A stretch of 64,000 nt of DNA from Didymella arachidicola (GCA_016630955.3 CM049986.1:434001-498000); one strand, 5' to 3'; counted from the first letter of the stretch, positions 1-10,603 are shown. Made by a program: numbers and translations. Notes: a model not told the origin generated them from the letters alone.

Positions 1-481
1 CTTGATGGTCCACTTTCCAGATGGCTTGTCGAATTCAGCGCCGACAACGCGCGTGTTGAAGGCACAGTCCTTCTTGATATCCAGCTTCTTCTCAACATGG
101 GCGAAGTACTTTCGCAGCTCATCTGTACCAGGATATCGGCAGGACCAGTACCAGTCCTTCCAGATTTCGGGCATAGAGTACTCGTAGATGGGAACTTGAG
201 AGTCGACTTCATGCTATTAGAAACGAGTTTCGCAAAAATTAGGGGTTGCTCTTACCTCTTGCGCCGGGATAGCAGTTCCAATGCCAGATACCACCAAGCT
301 CTGTGCCAGCCTCAAAGATTTTACATTTGTAGCCCAGCTGTCGCAACTTGTGCATCAGGTAAACACCACCAAAACCAGCACCGACGATGAGAACATCGGT
401 CTCCAGCTCTTTGGCGTAGTTCCCGTTAGTCGGCGACGCATTCTCATTGGTCGCACCGATGTCCGTTCTAAAGTGTACCAT
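1..481 (-). CDS. Baeyer-Villiger type flavin monooxygenase, N-terminal part (cut by window edge)
   Basis: The product should be an FAD/NADPH-dependent monooxygenase of the cyclohexanone/steroid Baeyer-Villiger class, inserting one oxygen atom into ketones or related substrates. The protein starts at 481 and shows the FAD-binding Rossmann motif GAGFGG near residue 36, then ELGGIWHWNCYPGAR followed by VDSQVPIYEYS, the conserved segment of this family. Exon 1 is 481-256 and exon 2 runs from 206 off the left edge; the 49-nt intron uses a GTAAGA donor and the AG just before TCGAC. This junction is chosen because it restores the family motif GARVDS, whereas the other nearby AG leads to a stop. The NADPH site and the fingerprint motif lie outside the window, so the substrate cannot be judged. 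Confidence 0.88.
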
Positions 482-2021
482 TGTGACTGTGGGTTCCTTG
501 AAGACTGATAGAGATCAATGGGGCTCGCTCGACCTAGAGAACAGTCAATTCAAGGAAACAGGAGCCTTGCGTTGAGTTATATACACGTCAAAACGCCAAA
601 TACCCCTCCTACTAGCTCGGTGAACAGGAGCGCCGTAAGATCTACACCCATGCGGTCTTCCAGCTTGACGCTAAAGGTGTCCGTCAACAAGAACACCAAC
701 GACCAGGTGTGTGTCGTCTATCGCCTGATCCTGGACCATTCCAGAATGCATGTTGTTTCCCCACCGATTGCCCTTCGGCCGGCGTGCCACCATTGCTTAA
801 TGGCTGGCATCACGACTATGATGCGGGAAGACGAAGACAAGTGCGGAAACGATCCGGAACACGCCACCTAGTCACTGCACATCTCCAGACACGCGATGTG
901 AACTGCTGCTATCCGACTAGCCCGCATCCGCGGGTCTGCGGGGGCGGGGTACCCCAGACCAACCAAACTCAACGTTCAAGGTCGAATTACCGCATCTGGT
1001 AGCCCGAAAGGCCATAGCACGTCGATGGCTGCAGATCTCCATGGTTTCTAACACTCGAAGGCGCATGTATCGACTTCTCAATTCCCATTGTATTATAGCC
1101 GGAGTCGGCTACTGTCTGCGACCGCAGCGAGACATATCTCAACCCCGTTGGCCATGATTAGACATGGTGAAAATCTGGACCTTGTTTAAGTCTGTCGGTC
1201 CGGATCTTCATCGACGTGGAGCCTCAATCCGTCTACGGGCCAGATTGTCGAGGCTACAAATCTTGATCGGAGTCTGGATCAAGGGAAGTATGCACCTCGA
1301 GGCTACTGACACCCCTTTCAGATCTCGCTCACGTGTATTATTTCCATCTCTTGATGTGATTTAAGTCCGGATGATGGGGGGTGGGGGGCTTTTGTGTTGT
1401 CAAGAGCAAGGTGAGCAAGCAGCATAAGCGCTGCCCAACTCCGACCGCGAAATCCTCCTGACACCATCGACGACATCTCGCACATCTCACTTTCGCCGTG
1501 AATGTTGTACCTCAGGCTTTTAAAGCCTTCCTGAGCCTTTGGGTCGAGTCAGCAGCCCTTCGATTTCATAAGCTTCGATTCGAGTACCCTCAGTCTCCAC
1601 ACAAGCTCGATGTGCTGAGAGAATAGCAGTCTCCGTCAGGAAAAGCACCTCGGCAGAAGGTTCCTCAGCCAATGGCCATTGTCGTCCTCCAAATCTACGT
1701 GCAACCGATATCGCCGGAATGTCTGTTGTTTCTCAGATCCCTTCCCAAGGCTCTGGAATCTACGAGCGGTCCCAGGGTACAATTGGGTGTGCTGCACGCG
1801 AATTCAGAAGCTCACTGTACCTGATTACGCCTAGCGTCACGCATCGCCTTTGCTGTGAAGTGGCTGGCATGGCTGTGCACATAGAGCATTCCGACCTGCG
1901 GTCTGCTTGTTCTGACTCGCGCACTTGTAGCAGTGGCTCTCTTCTAGCCACGTCGCTGATGTTCAAGCAGAGCATCCAGTAGGCCATAAGTCAACACGAT
2001 GGTCATACCCTTACCAGGGCC
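482..2021. other. Intergenic, no gene seen
   Basis: About 1.5 kb upstream of the monooxygenase. All reading frames are short and lack recognisable domains or splice-linked continuation. A G-rich run lies near 1375-1388. No tRNA or repeat was recognised. Confidence 0.5.
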
Positions 2022-2926
2022 CTACACAGAGGCGTTGAACTCATCCCATGGAACGTCAGATCTGATCCGTATCTTCAATCCCTGCTTCTCGATTGCTGCT
2101 ACTGATTCTGCTCGTCCGCCATTAACATTTGGATGAAGAGATGGCACAGCCTGTCTCGCCGGTATCTTGATACAGTCAACAATGATAAACCTGATGTCGA
2201 TTTTCGATAAATGAACTAGTTGCAATGAAGTTTTGATCGCTGGTCACCGTGGAGCCAAGGTCTTGAACCTCGGATGTCTGCCCTCGCTTAACCTCGAACT
2301 TGACTTTAACCTTGTCGATAACATGTATCAACACATCGGCCTGCTGACGGTGATTAAACTCCACAGTCTCACGACTTTGCGACGCCCACTAGGGCAATCA
2401 CACCAGCACTGACACGATTGTCATGGTCCTGACGGATGTCTAGGAACCGCAGGTAGCCGCTCCGTTCACTCGCCCCCATCTGATACTGTTGTCTAAGCCA
2501 ATGTCATCGCTCATGCATCATTAGAAGAATAGGGCAACCCAAGGCACGACACATCGGTCAAGCTTGCCAAGTTATCTTATCACGTCTTAACATGGGTATT
2601 CCTCCTCTTCGCATACAGTCGTGTCGCCATTGGCGGGCTCGCTCCACATCTCGCGTCCACTTTTGGCTTCACTACCACCGAAGAGGCAGGTCGGGACCGC
2701 CGAGCAGTCCGCCAAGGACGCACGTTGAACCATCTTCACGTACCGAGCTTCCTGCTTGGTGCATCGCAGCATCAGGTCTTAAGCGACGGACATTGTTCGT
2801 GGTCTCTGGGAGCACAATGCCTGGAGACCAAATAAACGACGGCATGGTAGATTCGAGTATAAATTGAGGGTCGCCGACACTGGGATTGAGCGGTCGCTTC
2901 TTCGAAACCATCTGCAGTCCAGACAA
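2022..2926 (-). pseudogene. Degenerate coding relic of unknown family
   Basis: Reading the minus strand from about 2503 to 2022 gives protein-like sequence broken by small frameshifts. One frame contains GYLRFLDIRQDHDNRVSAG, then a one-base shift leads into RETVEFNHRQQADVLIHVID, then another shift leads to ARQAVPSLHPNVNGGRAES and a terminal stop at 2022. There is no room for introns at the first shift. Further upstream, between 2587 and 2926, two overlapping frames also look protein-like (PSFIWSPGIVLPETTN; GREMWSEPANGDT). I do not recognise the family. The frameshifts suggest a dead gene, but chance frames cannot be excluded for the upstream part. Confidence 0.35.
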
Positions 2927-2946
2927 GTAGAAATTCCAAGATAGTC

Positions 2947-4543
2947 ATGCTCAAGTCAATCACTGCTGCTGCTGCTTGCGTAGCAACCATCGTGGATGCC
3001 GCGGTTTTGTTGCCTCGTGCCAATTCCACCAAGAAGCTTGTTACCTCGGTGAGGGCCTCACTCCAATTCAGCGCTCATTGATAGCTTACACTCCTACAGG
3101 AAGCCCTGAGGCATCTGCTTGACATCGACCACCTGTATGCGAAGGCCGAGCACCTGCAGGAAATTGCGTACGCAACTAAGGGACAGAATCGAGTCATAGG
3201 CAGCAAAGGCCACGATGACACCGTTGCGTGGATCAAGAAGACCCTTGATCAGTTCCCGGACTATTACACCGTCCATTTGCAGCCCGTACCTCTGCTGGTC
3301 GGTGTGTCTGCGAACCTGACTGCAAACAACAAGACCATTGAAGCTTTTCCGACCACTTTGGCGCCTCAAGGAGATGTGACTGGGCCCTTAGTCGCCATTC
3401 CGAACCTTGGCTGCGAAGAGGTAGGACCGCAATTGAAAATGCTCGATACTTTTCGCTAAGGCATGTTAGGCGGATTTCATAGAAAATTTGGATGGCAAGA
3501 TCGCTCTGATCAACCGTGGTACCTGCTCTTTCGGTATTAAGGTCCAGTTGGCAGCAGCGAAGGGCGCCTCAGGTGTTATCGCCTGGAATAACGGCGAGGG
3601 TACACTTGAGGGCTACTCATTGCAGCTTTTCGAGGACCCCGCAAAGCCCTATGTGCCCACCATTGGCATCACACTTGGACAAGGAGAGTCTCTCCTTGCT
3701 CAGATCCAGGCTGGCGTCGACATCAACGTGCACTTGAGCAGTGTTGTTCAGAACGCCACTAGCTACAACGTCATTGCTGAGACTATTGCTGGTGATCACG
3801 ACAATGTCATCCATGTCGGTGGACACTCTGACTCCGTAACTGCAGGCCCGGGTATCAACGACAACGGATCTGGAACTATCTCCATTCTCGAGATCGCTAT
3901 TCAGTTGACAAAGTTTACTGTTAATAACGCCGTCCGCTTCTCTTGGTGGACCGGTGAAGAGGCTGGTCTGCTAGGTGCTGAGTACTATGTGAAGCAGCTG
4001 TCGCAGGCCGAGAAGGACAAGATTCGTCTCTTCCTTGACTTCGATATGATGGCATCACCCAACTATGCTATTCAGATCTACGATGGCGATGGTTCTGCAT
4101 ACAAATCTACCGGTCCTGCTGGTTCTGCTGAAGCCGAACATGAGTTCACTGCCTATTTCGACAACCTTGGCCTCAACCACACGGAGATCGAGTTCGATGG
4201 TCGCTCGGACTACGGGCCCTTCCTTGAGGCTGGCATCGCAGCTGGCGGTATCGCCGGCGGAGCTGAGGGCATCAAGACCCAAGAAGAATTCGAGATGTTC
4301 GGCGGAGGTGCTGGTGTTCCTTACGATGTCAACTACCACGAGGATGGCGACACAGTCAATAACCTCAATCTCGAGGCCTGGATTGAGTTTTCAAGGGCTA
4401 TTGCGCACATGACTGCCACTTATGCGCGCAGCTGGGAGACAATTCCACCGAGGAACGCCACTGCTGTGGTTAAGAGGTCTGAGAAGTACAACCAGTACAA
4501 GCAGGCTTTCCAGAAAACCAAGAGGTACCAGAAGTGGGTCTAG
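2947..4543 (+). CDS. Secreted/vacuolar M28 aminopeptidase with PA domain (aminopeptidase Y-like)
   Basis: Zinc exopeptidase removing N-terminal residues, of the aminopeptidase Y/leucine aminopeptidase group. Exons are 2947-3048, 3100-3420 and 3470-4543, giving 498 residues, the usual family length. The N-terminus is a signal peptide (MLKSITAAAACVATIVDA). A protease-associated domain follows (DGKIALINRGTCSFGIK). The M28 catalytic domain shows the metal ligands in order: GGHSDSV (His), GINDNGSG (Asp), WWTGEEAGLLG (catalytic Glu and ligand Glu), LDFDMMASPN (Asp) and YHEDGDTVNN (His). All key residues are present, so the enzyme should be active. Both introns (51 and 49 nt) have consensus ends and keep the frame. 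Several N-glycosylation sequons (NST, NLT, NAT) agree with passage through the secretory route. Confidence 0.93.
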
Positions 4544-5454
4544 ATACGCCTCGCGGAATTCGACAGCGTGTCGTGCTAGGTGTTAATATCGATTCGACGC
4601 AGGAAATGTTCTGCTTTGGCTGTTATTCCTCACTGCTAGACTTTCACACTATTGATTGGGACCTTACCAGTCCTTGGCTCGTAGGAGTTAAAGAGTTCGT
4701 GCTGGTGCGGAAGGCGCGCGGATCGCTGAATCCGATATGACACGAAGTGCTTCTGGGCGTTACGATTGCGTGGAAGATTAATTGCCTGATAACATCGAAT
4801 GGAGTTTTATTCGTCAATTTTTTGGTTTAGGCACCAGATGCAGTCTTCGACTGTTTGCTGTGCTTCCCTCTTGGGAACTTGCACACAACTCATCAGCAGA
4901 ACGACCACTGCGTCCAGATGAAGTAAAGAAACAATGTACGCTGAAAAACATACTATAACCCATGGTATGAGTCAATTACCCAAAGCTTTGAGCCCGCCGA
5001 AGCCGAAATAGACATTCGTCGAAGGAGTATAGAAGACACTGTGCATGACAACGACGAAAGTCCTCTGATGATGTAATGCGCGAGAGCAACCACCATAAGA
5101 GGCAAGGATAAATGTTGTCGTCAGCGAATCACTTCGTGTAGTGGAGGTGTTGGAGGCGTAGAATCTACTGGACCCTGGTGAGCGAGGCAGCTGAGCTAGC
5201 GGGTGCCCCATGTTTGCTTCGTTTGCAGCCGAGCCATCGCCTCAACTTTCTGGCCAGACAGCAATGCTGTCTTGACACACAACACAAACACCACACTTTG
5301 CTCGACTCCCACCTACTTGTTACCGTATTCGCCGCTGAATTCTCTCCGTCTCATACCCAGACGACGCCACCGTCCTTTCGACCGCGGCAAAGCTTCCGCT
5401 GGCGCGCAAGCTGCACGGCATCTCGAAACCGCGCAAATACAACAAATACACACC
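4544..5454. other. Intergenic between aminopeptidase and ARL1
   Basis: Holds the 3' flank of the aminopeptidase gene and the 5' region of ARL1. The pyrimidine-rich stretch from about 5270 to 5420 is typical of a fungal housekeeping promoter and leader. No independent gene is supported. Confidence 0.5.
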
Positions 5455-6251
5455 ATGGGCGGCTATATCTCCAAATTTTCGGGGTTGATTTGGGCAAAGA
5501 AGGAGACAAGGATACTCATCTTGGGACTCGTACGAACACCTAGGAAGAAGAGCTATGGAGGCTGCGTTGCTAATGACAAATGCAGGACAACGCCGGCAAA
5601 ACAACCCTGTTGTACAGACTAAAGGTATGCGGATATACCTACAGCTCGAGTGCTTTAATTTGCTACGAATAGGGGCCATGCGTATCTCGTAGTGTGCATG
5701 CTGACAAGCGAAACAGATTGGCGAAGTTGTTACAACAATACCGACCATTGGATTCAACGTTGAGTCAGTGACATACAAGAACCTCAACTTTAACGTCTGG
5801 GTACGTGTACCATGGGCGGAAGAATGTTCCAACGAAGTCTGACATGTTCTAGGATCTTGGAGGCCAGACATCGATCCGCCCGTACTGGCGATGCTACTAC
5901 GCGAACACCGCTGCTGTGATCTTTGTCATCGACAGCACTGATATTGACCGTCTTTCCACAGCATCTGAGGAGCTTTCTGCTATGCTCAATGAGGAAGAGC
6001 TGCGAGATGCAGCGTTGCTGGTCTTTGCGAATAAGCAGGATCAGCCTGGAGCCAAGGGGGCGGGTGAGATAAGCGAGGCATTGAGATTAGGAGAGCTCAA
6101 AGACCGTAACTGGAGCATTGTTGCTTGTAGTGCGGTCGCCGGAACAGGTGTAGACGAAGGCATGGATTGGCTTGTGGTGAGTGCCTCTGAGATGCCCTTG
6201 CGCAGTACCCATACTGACCATCTGCAGTCAAATGTGAATAACGACAACTAG
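5455..6251 (+). CDS. ARL1: ARF-like small GTPase ARL1
   Basis: Golgi-associated GTPase that recruits GRIP-domain golgins and regulates trans-Golgi traffic. Five exons (5455-5529, 5586-5624, 5717-5800, 5853-6176, 6228-6251) encode 181 residues, the exact family length. The protein begins MGGYISKFSGLIWAKKETRI with Gly2 available for N-myristoylation. G-motifs are complete: GLDNAGKTT (P-loop, interrupted by intron 1 after GL), PTIGFNVE (switch I Thr), WDLGGQ (G3), NKQD (G4) and CSA (G5). Intron donors are GTACGA, GTATGC, GTACGT and GTGAGT, and all acceptors are canonical. The last exon is only eight codons including the stop, and without splicing the frame would run into unrelated residues. Start choice is fixed by the CACCATGGGC context. 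Confidence 0.96.
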
Positions 6252-6590
6252 ACCGCTGGCCGGCATAATACGCGAAACCAACGATATAGTAATGATGACA
6301 TATTCTTCAAGAGAAGGAACACCAGCATAATGACGTTGGACTCGACTAGTATCATGGGCCGACAGTGATTGGCTTGTAGTATGGCAATTGATACATAGCC
6401 TCTTTGCGCAGCCTTGCAGTCCTCCAGATTCGGTGCGGGAGCACTCTCTTCACTGATTCGCTACAGGCAACAAATCACCGCTCTACGTGGGCATCTAGAC
6501 TAGTGCTGACGCTAATGTATGTGCCCTCGAGGCTTCACTCCTAGCATCGTCTACATACCCCATATCAAAGCTATCCAATCTTTCAGGAGC

Positions 6591-7828
6591 ATGTCACCAG
6601 CCCTGACACAGAATGCGCAAGACCGGCAAAAATCATGCTCGGAATGCGTGAAGGGTAAGCGCACAAGTAATAAAGGACAACCGCGATGTTCTCGCTGTAG
6701 CAGGCAGGGATTGTTGTGCATGTATCCTCAACAGCCCACCGAACAGCGAGCCACTCCAGCGATGGAAGACCTCTTCAATCATTCCGAGGAAGCTATTGGG
6801 GTGGCCACCGGATCGTTGGATGGCAATATCCCAATCAGTCCATTCCACGTCCACGCCACCGCACTCGACGACCAACTTTTGGGGGTTGACTTCCCATCAG
6901 CTTTCACTTCCTTGAGCTCACTGGAAAACCTTACGAGGACTTGGAATGATGCAACAACCCAGGTTGTTCCACACAACCTGTGTTCTGTGAAACTACCGAG
7001 CTTCTCTTGGGCTCATCTCGATCCCCTCGCGAAGTCTAGAATTGGGTATGCGATGGAACAATTCAGACTAGCACCACTGACCGTGATCGAGTCGATCTCC
7101 ACGCCCTGGAGTCATTCAGCACTTTACAACAAGCGTATGCCGCGGTCGATGCAGGACCACAAGCATCATGTGCTCTTTATAATGCTCAGAACAACGTCAA
7201 TGCGGACTTTATAATCAAACACATCACTAATCGGGTTAGAGAGCTCCTAGCTACACCAATGCCGACAGCTCCAGTCGATGTCGCAGCATATGCCGACGCC
7301 CTCATACACTACCAGGTGATGTTCGACTTCGGCGGTCACACAATCCTACATAGTCATATCGAAGCTCTCTTAACCCACCTCGAAGAAGCTGCCAGCGCGC
7401 TTCTGAAACTTTGCAAGAACGACGCCGATCCTATGGGTCCGCTGCCACTGTATCCAAGCATTACGGCGCGAAACGCCTGGAGATCGTTCATTCTACGTGA
7501 GACACTTCGACGCACTGTCTTGTCACTGTACCAACTCTTAGCGACATGCTATGTACTACTCGGTCGACGGGAGACTTGCGCACCGAGCCTGGCACGAGGG
7601 AATAAAGTGACACTCTCAGCGCACCTGTGGCGTGCGGAAAATGCGTTTGAATTCGCCGTGGCTTGGAACTTAAAGAAGCACTTCGTGGAACATGATCTGG
7701 ATTTCGCGGAGGTATTGAGAGACGCAGAACATGATAATATAGACGACTTCGCGAAGACAATGCTTGTAGGTCTGCAAGGCATCGACGACGTTAAGGGATG
7801 GTTTTACACAAGGGGGGGAGTCTTCTGA
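6591..7828 (+). pseudogene. Zn2Cys6 fungal transcription factor, decayed
   Basis: Related to fungal C6 zinc-cluster regulators. The cluster near residues 16-46 reads CSECVKGKRTSNKGQPRCSRC then GLLC; the third cysteine of the C-x2-C-x6-C pattern is a serine (AGT), so only five of six ligands remain. The downstream part (QNNVNADFI, TRNAWRSFILRETLRRT-like and GNKVTLSAHLWRAENAFEF segments, ending KGWFYTRGG) is well preserved but sits in another frame. The frame must change between about 7140 and 7165; the only GT...AG pair there is 20 nt apart, far too short for an intron. I therefore read a one-base indel plus a lost zinc ligand, i.e. a pseudogene; a sequencing error at the indel is the alternative. 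Confidence 0.65.
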
Positions 7829-8185
7829 CGTATGCAGAGCGATCCGGCGACAATAAGAACCAGATTATAATCTTTGAGGATGCTGTCGTTATTCGGTTAT
7901 CTCATCACAATTAAATTGTATACCTCATGCTCTTAGAGCCAATTCAGACCACGCTTGGGAGGAATATTACAGGTGTGTGCGCACCAATAGCCAAAGCCGA
8001 TCGTTGACCGACAAGGTCTCTGCGGGGTAATCAGGGTTTTTACAGACCCACTTCACGAGCATCGCGATCCAGCGAGAACAAAGTGTAGACCGACGGTGTC
8101 GCGTGTGATCTGATGAATTCTTCAGAAAATTGAATTTTGAGATTATAAATTATAGCAATCACATGGATTTTATCAGTTACCAACT
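7829..8185. other. Intergenic, no gene seen
   Basis: Spacer between the decayed regulator and the tRNA gene. It is AT-rich in its last 100 bases, and no open frame or repeat was recognised. Confidence 0.5.
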
Positions 8186-8322
8186 GGCCTAATGGCCCAA
8201 TGGCAAGGCGCTTGACTACGATTCGTTTGGTAATCAAGAGATTCCAGGTTGTAAGTGCTAATCAACGTCACAATGCCCAGCGTTCGAATCTAACAATCAC
8301 CCAGCGACCCCTGGTTAGGTCA
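8186..8322 (+). tRNA. tRNA-Arg(ACG) with anticodon-loop intron and a 54-nt insertion in the T-loop
   Basis: After two segments are removed, the sequence folds as a perfect cloverleaf. Acceptor stem GGCCTAA (8186-8192) pairs with TTAGGTC (8315-8321) with one G-U pair; discriminator A 8322. D-arm GCC/GGC (8195-8197, 8207-8209) with A-box-like TGGCCCAATGG. Anticodon stem CTTGA (8211-8215) pairs with TCAAG (8234-8238); the loop reads CTACGA plus A 8233, anticodon ACG at 8218-8220, and an 11-nt intron (8222-8232) sits at the canonical position one base 3' of the anticodon. T-stem CCAGG (8244-8248) pairs with CCTGG (8310-8314). The T-loop TTCGACC is split after TT by bases 8251-8304. Whether it is expressed is unknown; a disrupted tRNA pseudogene is the alternative, although every stem is intact. 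Confidence 0.8.
8251..8304 (+). other. GT...AG intron-like insertion inside the tRNA T-loop
   Basis: 54 nt lying between T55 and C56 of the tRNA. It begins GTAAGT, contains CTAAC (8290-8294) ten bases before its end, and ends CACCCAG, which is the appearance of a fungal spliceosomal intron. The boundaries are unambiguous because the flanking bases do not allow the junction to slide. Excision restores the consensus T-loop TTCGACC and a split B-box. The insert itself carries GTTCGAATC (8282-8290), close to a Pol III B-box. Confidence 0.75.
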
Positions 8323-8336
8323 TCAGACACCCTTTG

Positions 8337-8341
8337 TTTTT
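8337..8341 (+). terminator. Likely Pol III terminator of the tRNA
   Basis: A run of five T residues lies 15 bases after the discriminator base, preceded by an interrupted TTT. This fits termination of a tRNA transcript. Confidence 0.6.
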
Positions 8342-8766
8342 GGCCGTTGCGACCGGCTGTCGTGAAGGCTAGCGTAATCTTTTGTGTGAGCCTTTTCGAA
8401 TTTCGTACTCTTGGGATGATCATAACTAATGCACCTTCATACTTAAGCGCGGAGTGAAACACACCCCTCCTGAAAGGAGATGCTCACTTCGTCGTTGTAA
8501 CAGCAGACCCTACTCAGTTCTCGACGCCAGGCAGGCAACAAGGCTTCGATCCGCGTCGCTGGAAACAAGGTATGCTGAATAATGTTTTGGACTGCGCGTG
8601 AACGAAATGTCTAAATCACCGCCTCCTGTTATTGTTCAATCCAGCTCCCCTTGGCACGTATGGAGCCTCATTTTGAGGACAAAGTAGGTAATTCAGTGCT
8701 ACCCTTTAATAGTCGACAACACTTTAATTCTAAGCTAAACAATAATACAAGCAGAAGCACCACCTA

Positions 8767-9051
8767 GTCAAAAAAAGTCGGACCCTTTTGATGTTGTAAG
8801 CGATCTCGATCCGCATCAACACCACAACATTGCTCTATGGTTGAGACCCCATAACTCTACTAAAACTTTATATTTTTTAATAAACTTTAATTGCGATACG
8901 ATAATATAGCATCTTAATAGCCTTAAAAATTAATTTCACGTCTATACGATTGTTATGACTGCTGCGCGATGCAGTTTTGTATGGTGAGTGCTAACAAACC
9001 GACATTCGTAGGGTGGCTAACCTAATCAAAAAAGTGTCCGATTTTTTTGAC
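8767..9051. mobile_element. 285-bp MITE, TA-flanked, mariner/pogo-type ends
   Basis: Non-coding AT-rich element. The left end GTCAAAAAAAGTCGGAC is matched by an inverted right end (GTCAAAAAAATCGGAC when read on the minus strand); the similarity extends with small gaps through TTTTGAT, about 25 bp in all. Both ends abut TA (8765-8766 and 9052-9053), the target-site duplication of the Tc1/mariner superfamily. No transposase is encoded and no autonomous partner with the same ends occurs in the window. Confidence 0.7.
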
Positions 9052-9097
9052 TACGTGGTGGATGCGTAATGCTAAAGTTCCGTTTTAAAGGGCGCGT

Positions 9098-10603
9098 TCA
9101 GAGGCTATTGACCAATCGAGGCACTACAGTACCTGAAAAAGCCCATGTCGGAGTGTGTAACTGCGCTGACCAAGCCGCACCCGTGTACCAAGTAGACAAA
9201 TGCCCCTGGAGAGAATAGAGTTCGGTGATCCAACCAGCCTTCAAACCCTCTACTGAGGTTCGCACATTTATGTTTCCAGCCTCTGCAAAGTCGAGCCATC
9301 TGAGTCCTGTGCCATTGTCTGCCGGTATAGTCCCCGCTTCAATAAGTTTTTGGTAGGTGTCTTCTACAAGGGCCTTTGCACCGTTGGCATCCAACGTCTT
9401 GTTTCCGTAAATCATGAGCTTGTGATAATTTTTGTTTGGGAAAGACGAGTTGATGTGTTTAAACCATTGTGCATACGGAAAGTCCGGGTAATCAACCCAG
9501 TCTCCAGAGGTTGTTCTGTCGAGGATAGATGCGTTCAAGGGCAGGTTTGAGGATGACACGCCACCAGCGTAGGCTCTCGTGTAATTGGTTTTAGACAAAG
9601 TACCCAACTCCTTCTTGTCGAGATTGAATGGTTGGAGATTATCCAGGGTTGGTGGACAGGCGATAAGTAGACGCTTGGCGTGAATTTCTGTCAGAGCTCC
9701 GTTTGGACCCTTAGCGGTGACTGTTACGCTATTGTTTGTCCTGTCAGCGCTGATGACGCGGCTCGAGTATAGCACGTCGTCACCGAGTAGATCAGCGACT
9801 TTGTCGTATATATCCTGGTTCCTGCCGGACGACACGTGAACTGTTTGGCCAATGCCAATAAAGACTCGTGCCTGCGCTGCTGGAAAACCCTGTATGATAT
9901 TGAAAGTAGGCTGGGTCTTCAAGTCTCCAAGACCAACAGAGGCTACGTCCCACATTTTGGGAACCGCAGCTTCGATATCGTGTTTCTTCGCAAAATCGCC
10001 AAAATCAAGAAGCAAATCTTCTGGGATGTCGTCGGCAGTGGGAAAGTTCCATAGTCCTGGCGTCATGATGTCCTCGTACTGCTCGGCAAGTTTGACGTAC
10101 TTTTCGAACGCAGCATACTGTTCGGCGCTCGTAGGAGCTGTAAAATTAACACGGCGTCCCGTCGTAAAGTCTGCATAGCGCTCGGGGATTGATTCCAATG
10201 GGGAACGAGTCACAGATACATTGAATCGCTCGAAGAAGTCCAATGCTTTCTTGTAGTCAAGGTAGACCTCAACACCTAACTCAATAGGCTCTCCGGTCGT
10301 CGGATCAATCCAAGTGTTGACCGCACCACCCTGTCAGAAGAAGGCATCAGTCTCCAGTCGCTTGTTGTTCGTTTGAAGGGTTGAAATATTAAAACAACTC
10401 ACAAGTATGTCTTCTTTCTCAATCAAAGCGATGCTCTGGTTGTAGTCTTCGCGTAGAAGAACAGCAGCATATGCGCCAGCGGCGCCACCACCAACAACGA
10501 CCACGTCTTTGTGGATGATGTTACTGATAGGAGACGCTTTTATCAATGCAAGGATTGGGACAATACCCATCGCCCTCAACAACCCTACGGTGTTGATGAA
10601 CAT
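9098..10603 (-). CDS. Secreted FAD-dependent amine-oxidase-like oxidoreductase
   Basis: Flavoprotein of the amine oxidase/beta-cyclopiazonate dehydrogenase-like group, probably oxidising a C-N or C-C bond in a small molecule. Exon 1 is 10603-10403 and exon 2 is 10330-9098 (72-nt intron, GTGAGT donor, CTGACAG acceptor), 477 residues. The first ATG in frame gives a hydrophobic leader (MFINTVGLLRAMGIVPILAL), then the dinucleotide motif VVVVGGGAAGAYAAVLL with the acidic end of the Rossmann fold at LIEKED. The C-terminal part (TELYSLQGHLSTWYTGAAW) is the usual flavin-proximal segment. Several N-glycosylation sequons support secretion. The substrate cannot be inferred. It lies between the MITE and a stretch of decayed genes. 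Confidence 0.85.

Noticed and set aside
7134..7153. A GTATGC...GCAG intron in the Zn2Cys6 gene
   Set aside because: It would be 20 nt, below any known functional fungal intron size.
8251..8280. Shorter 30-nt intron in the tRNA ending at the first CCCAG
   Set aside because: It would leave GTTCGAATC and extra bases in the T-loop and break the T-stem; only removal up to 8304 gives a perfect cloverleaf.
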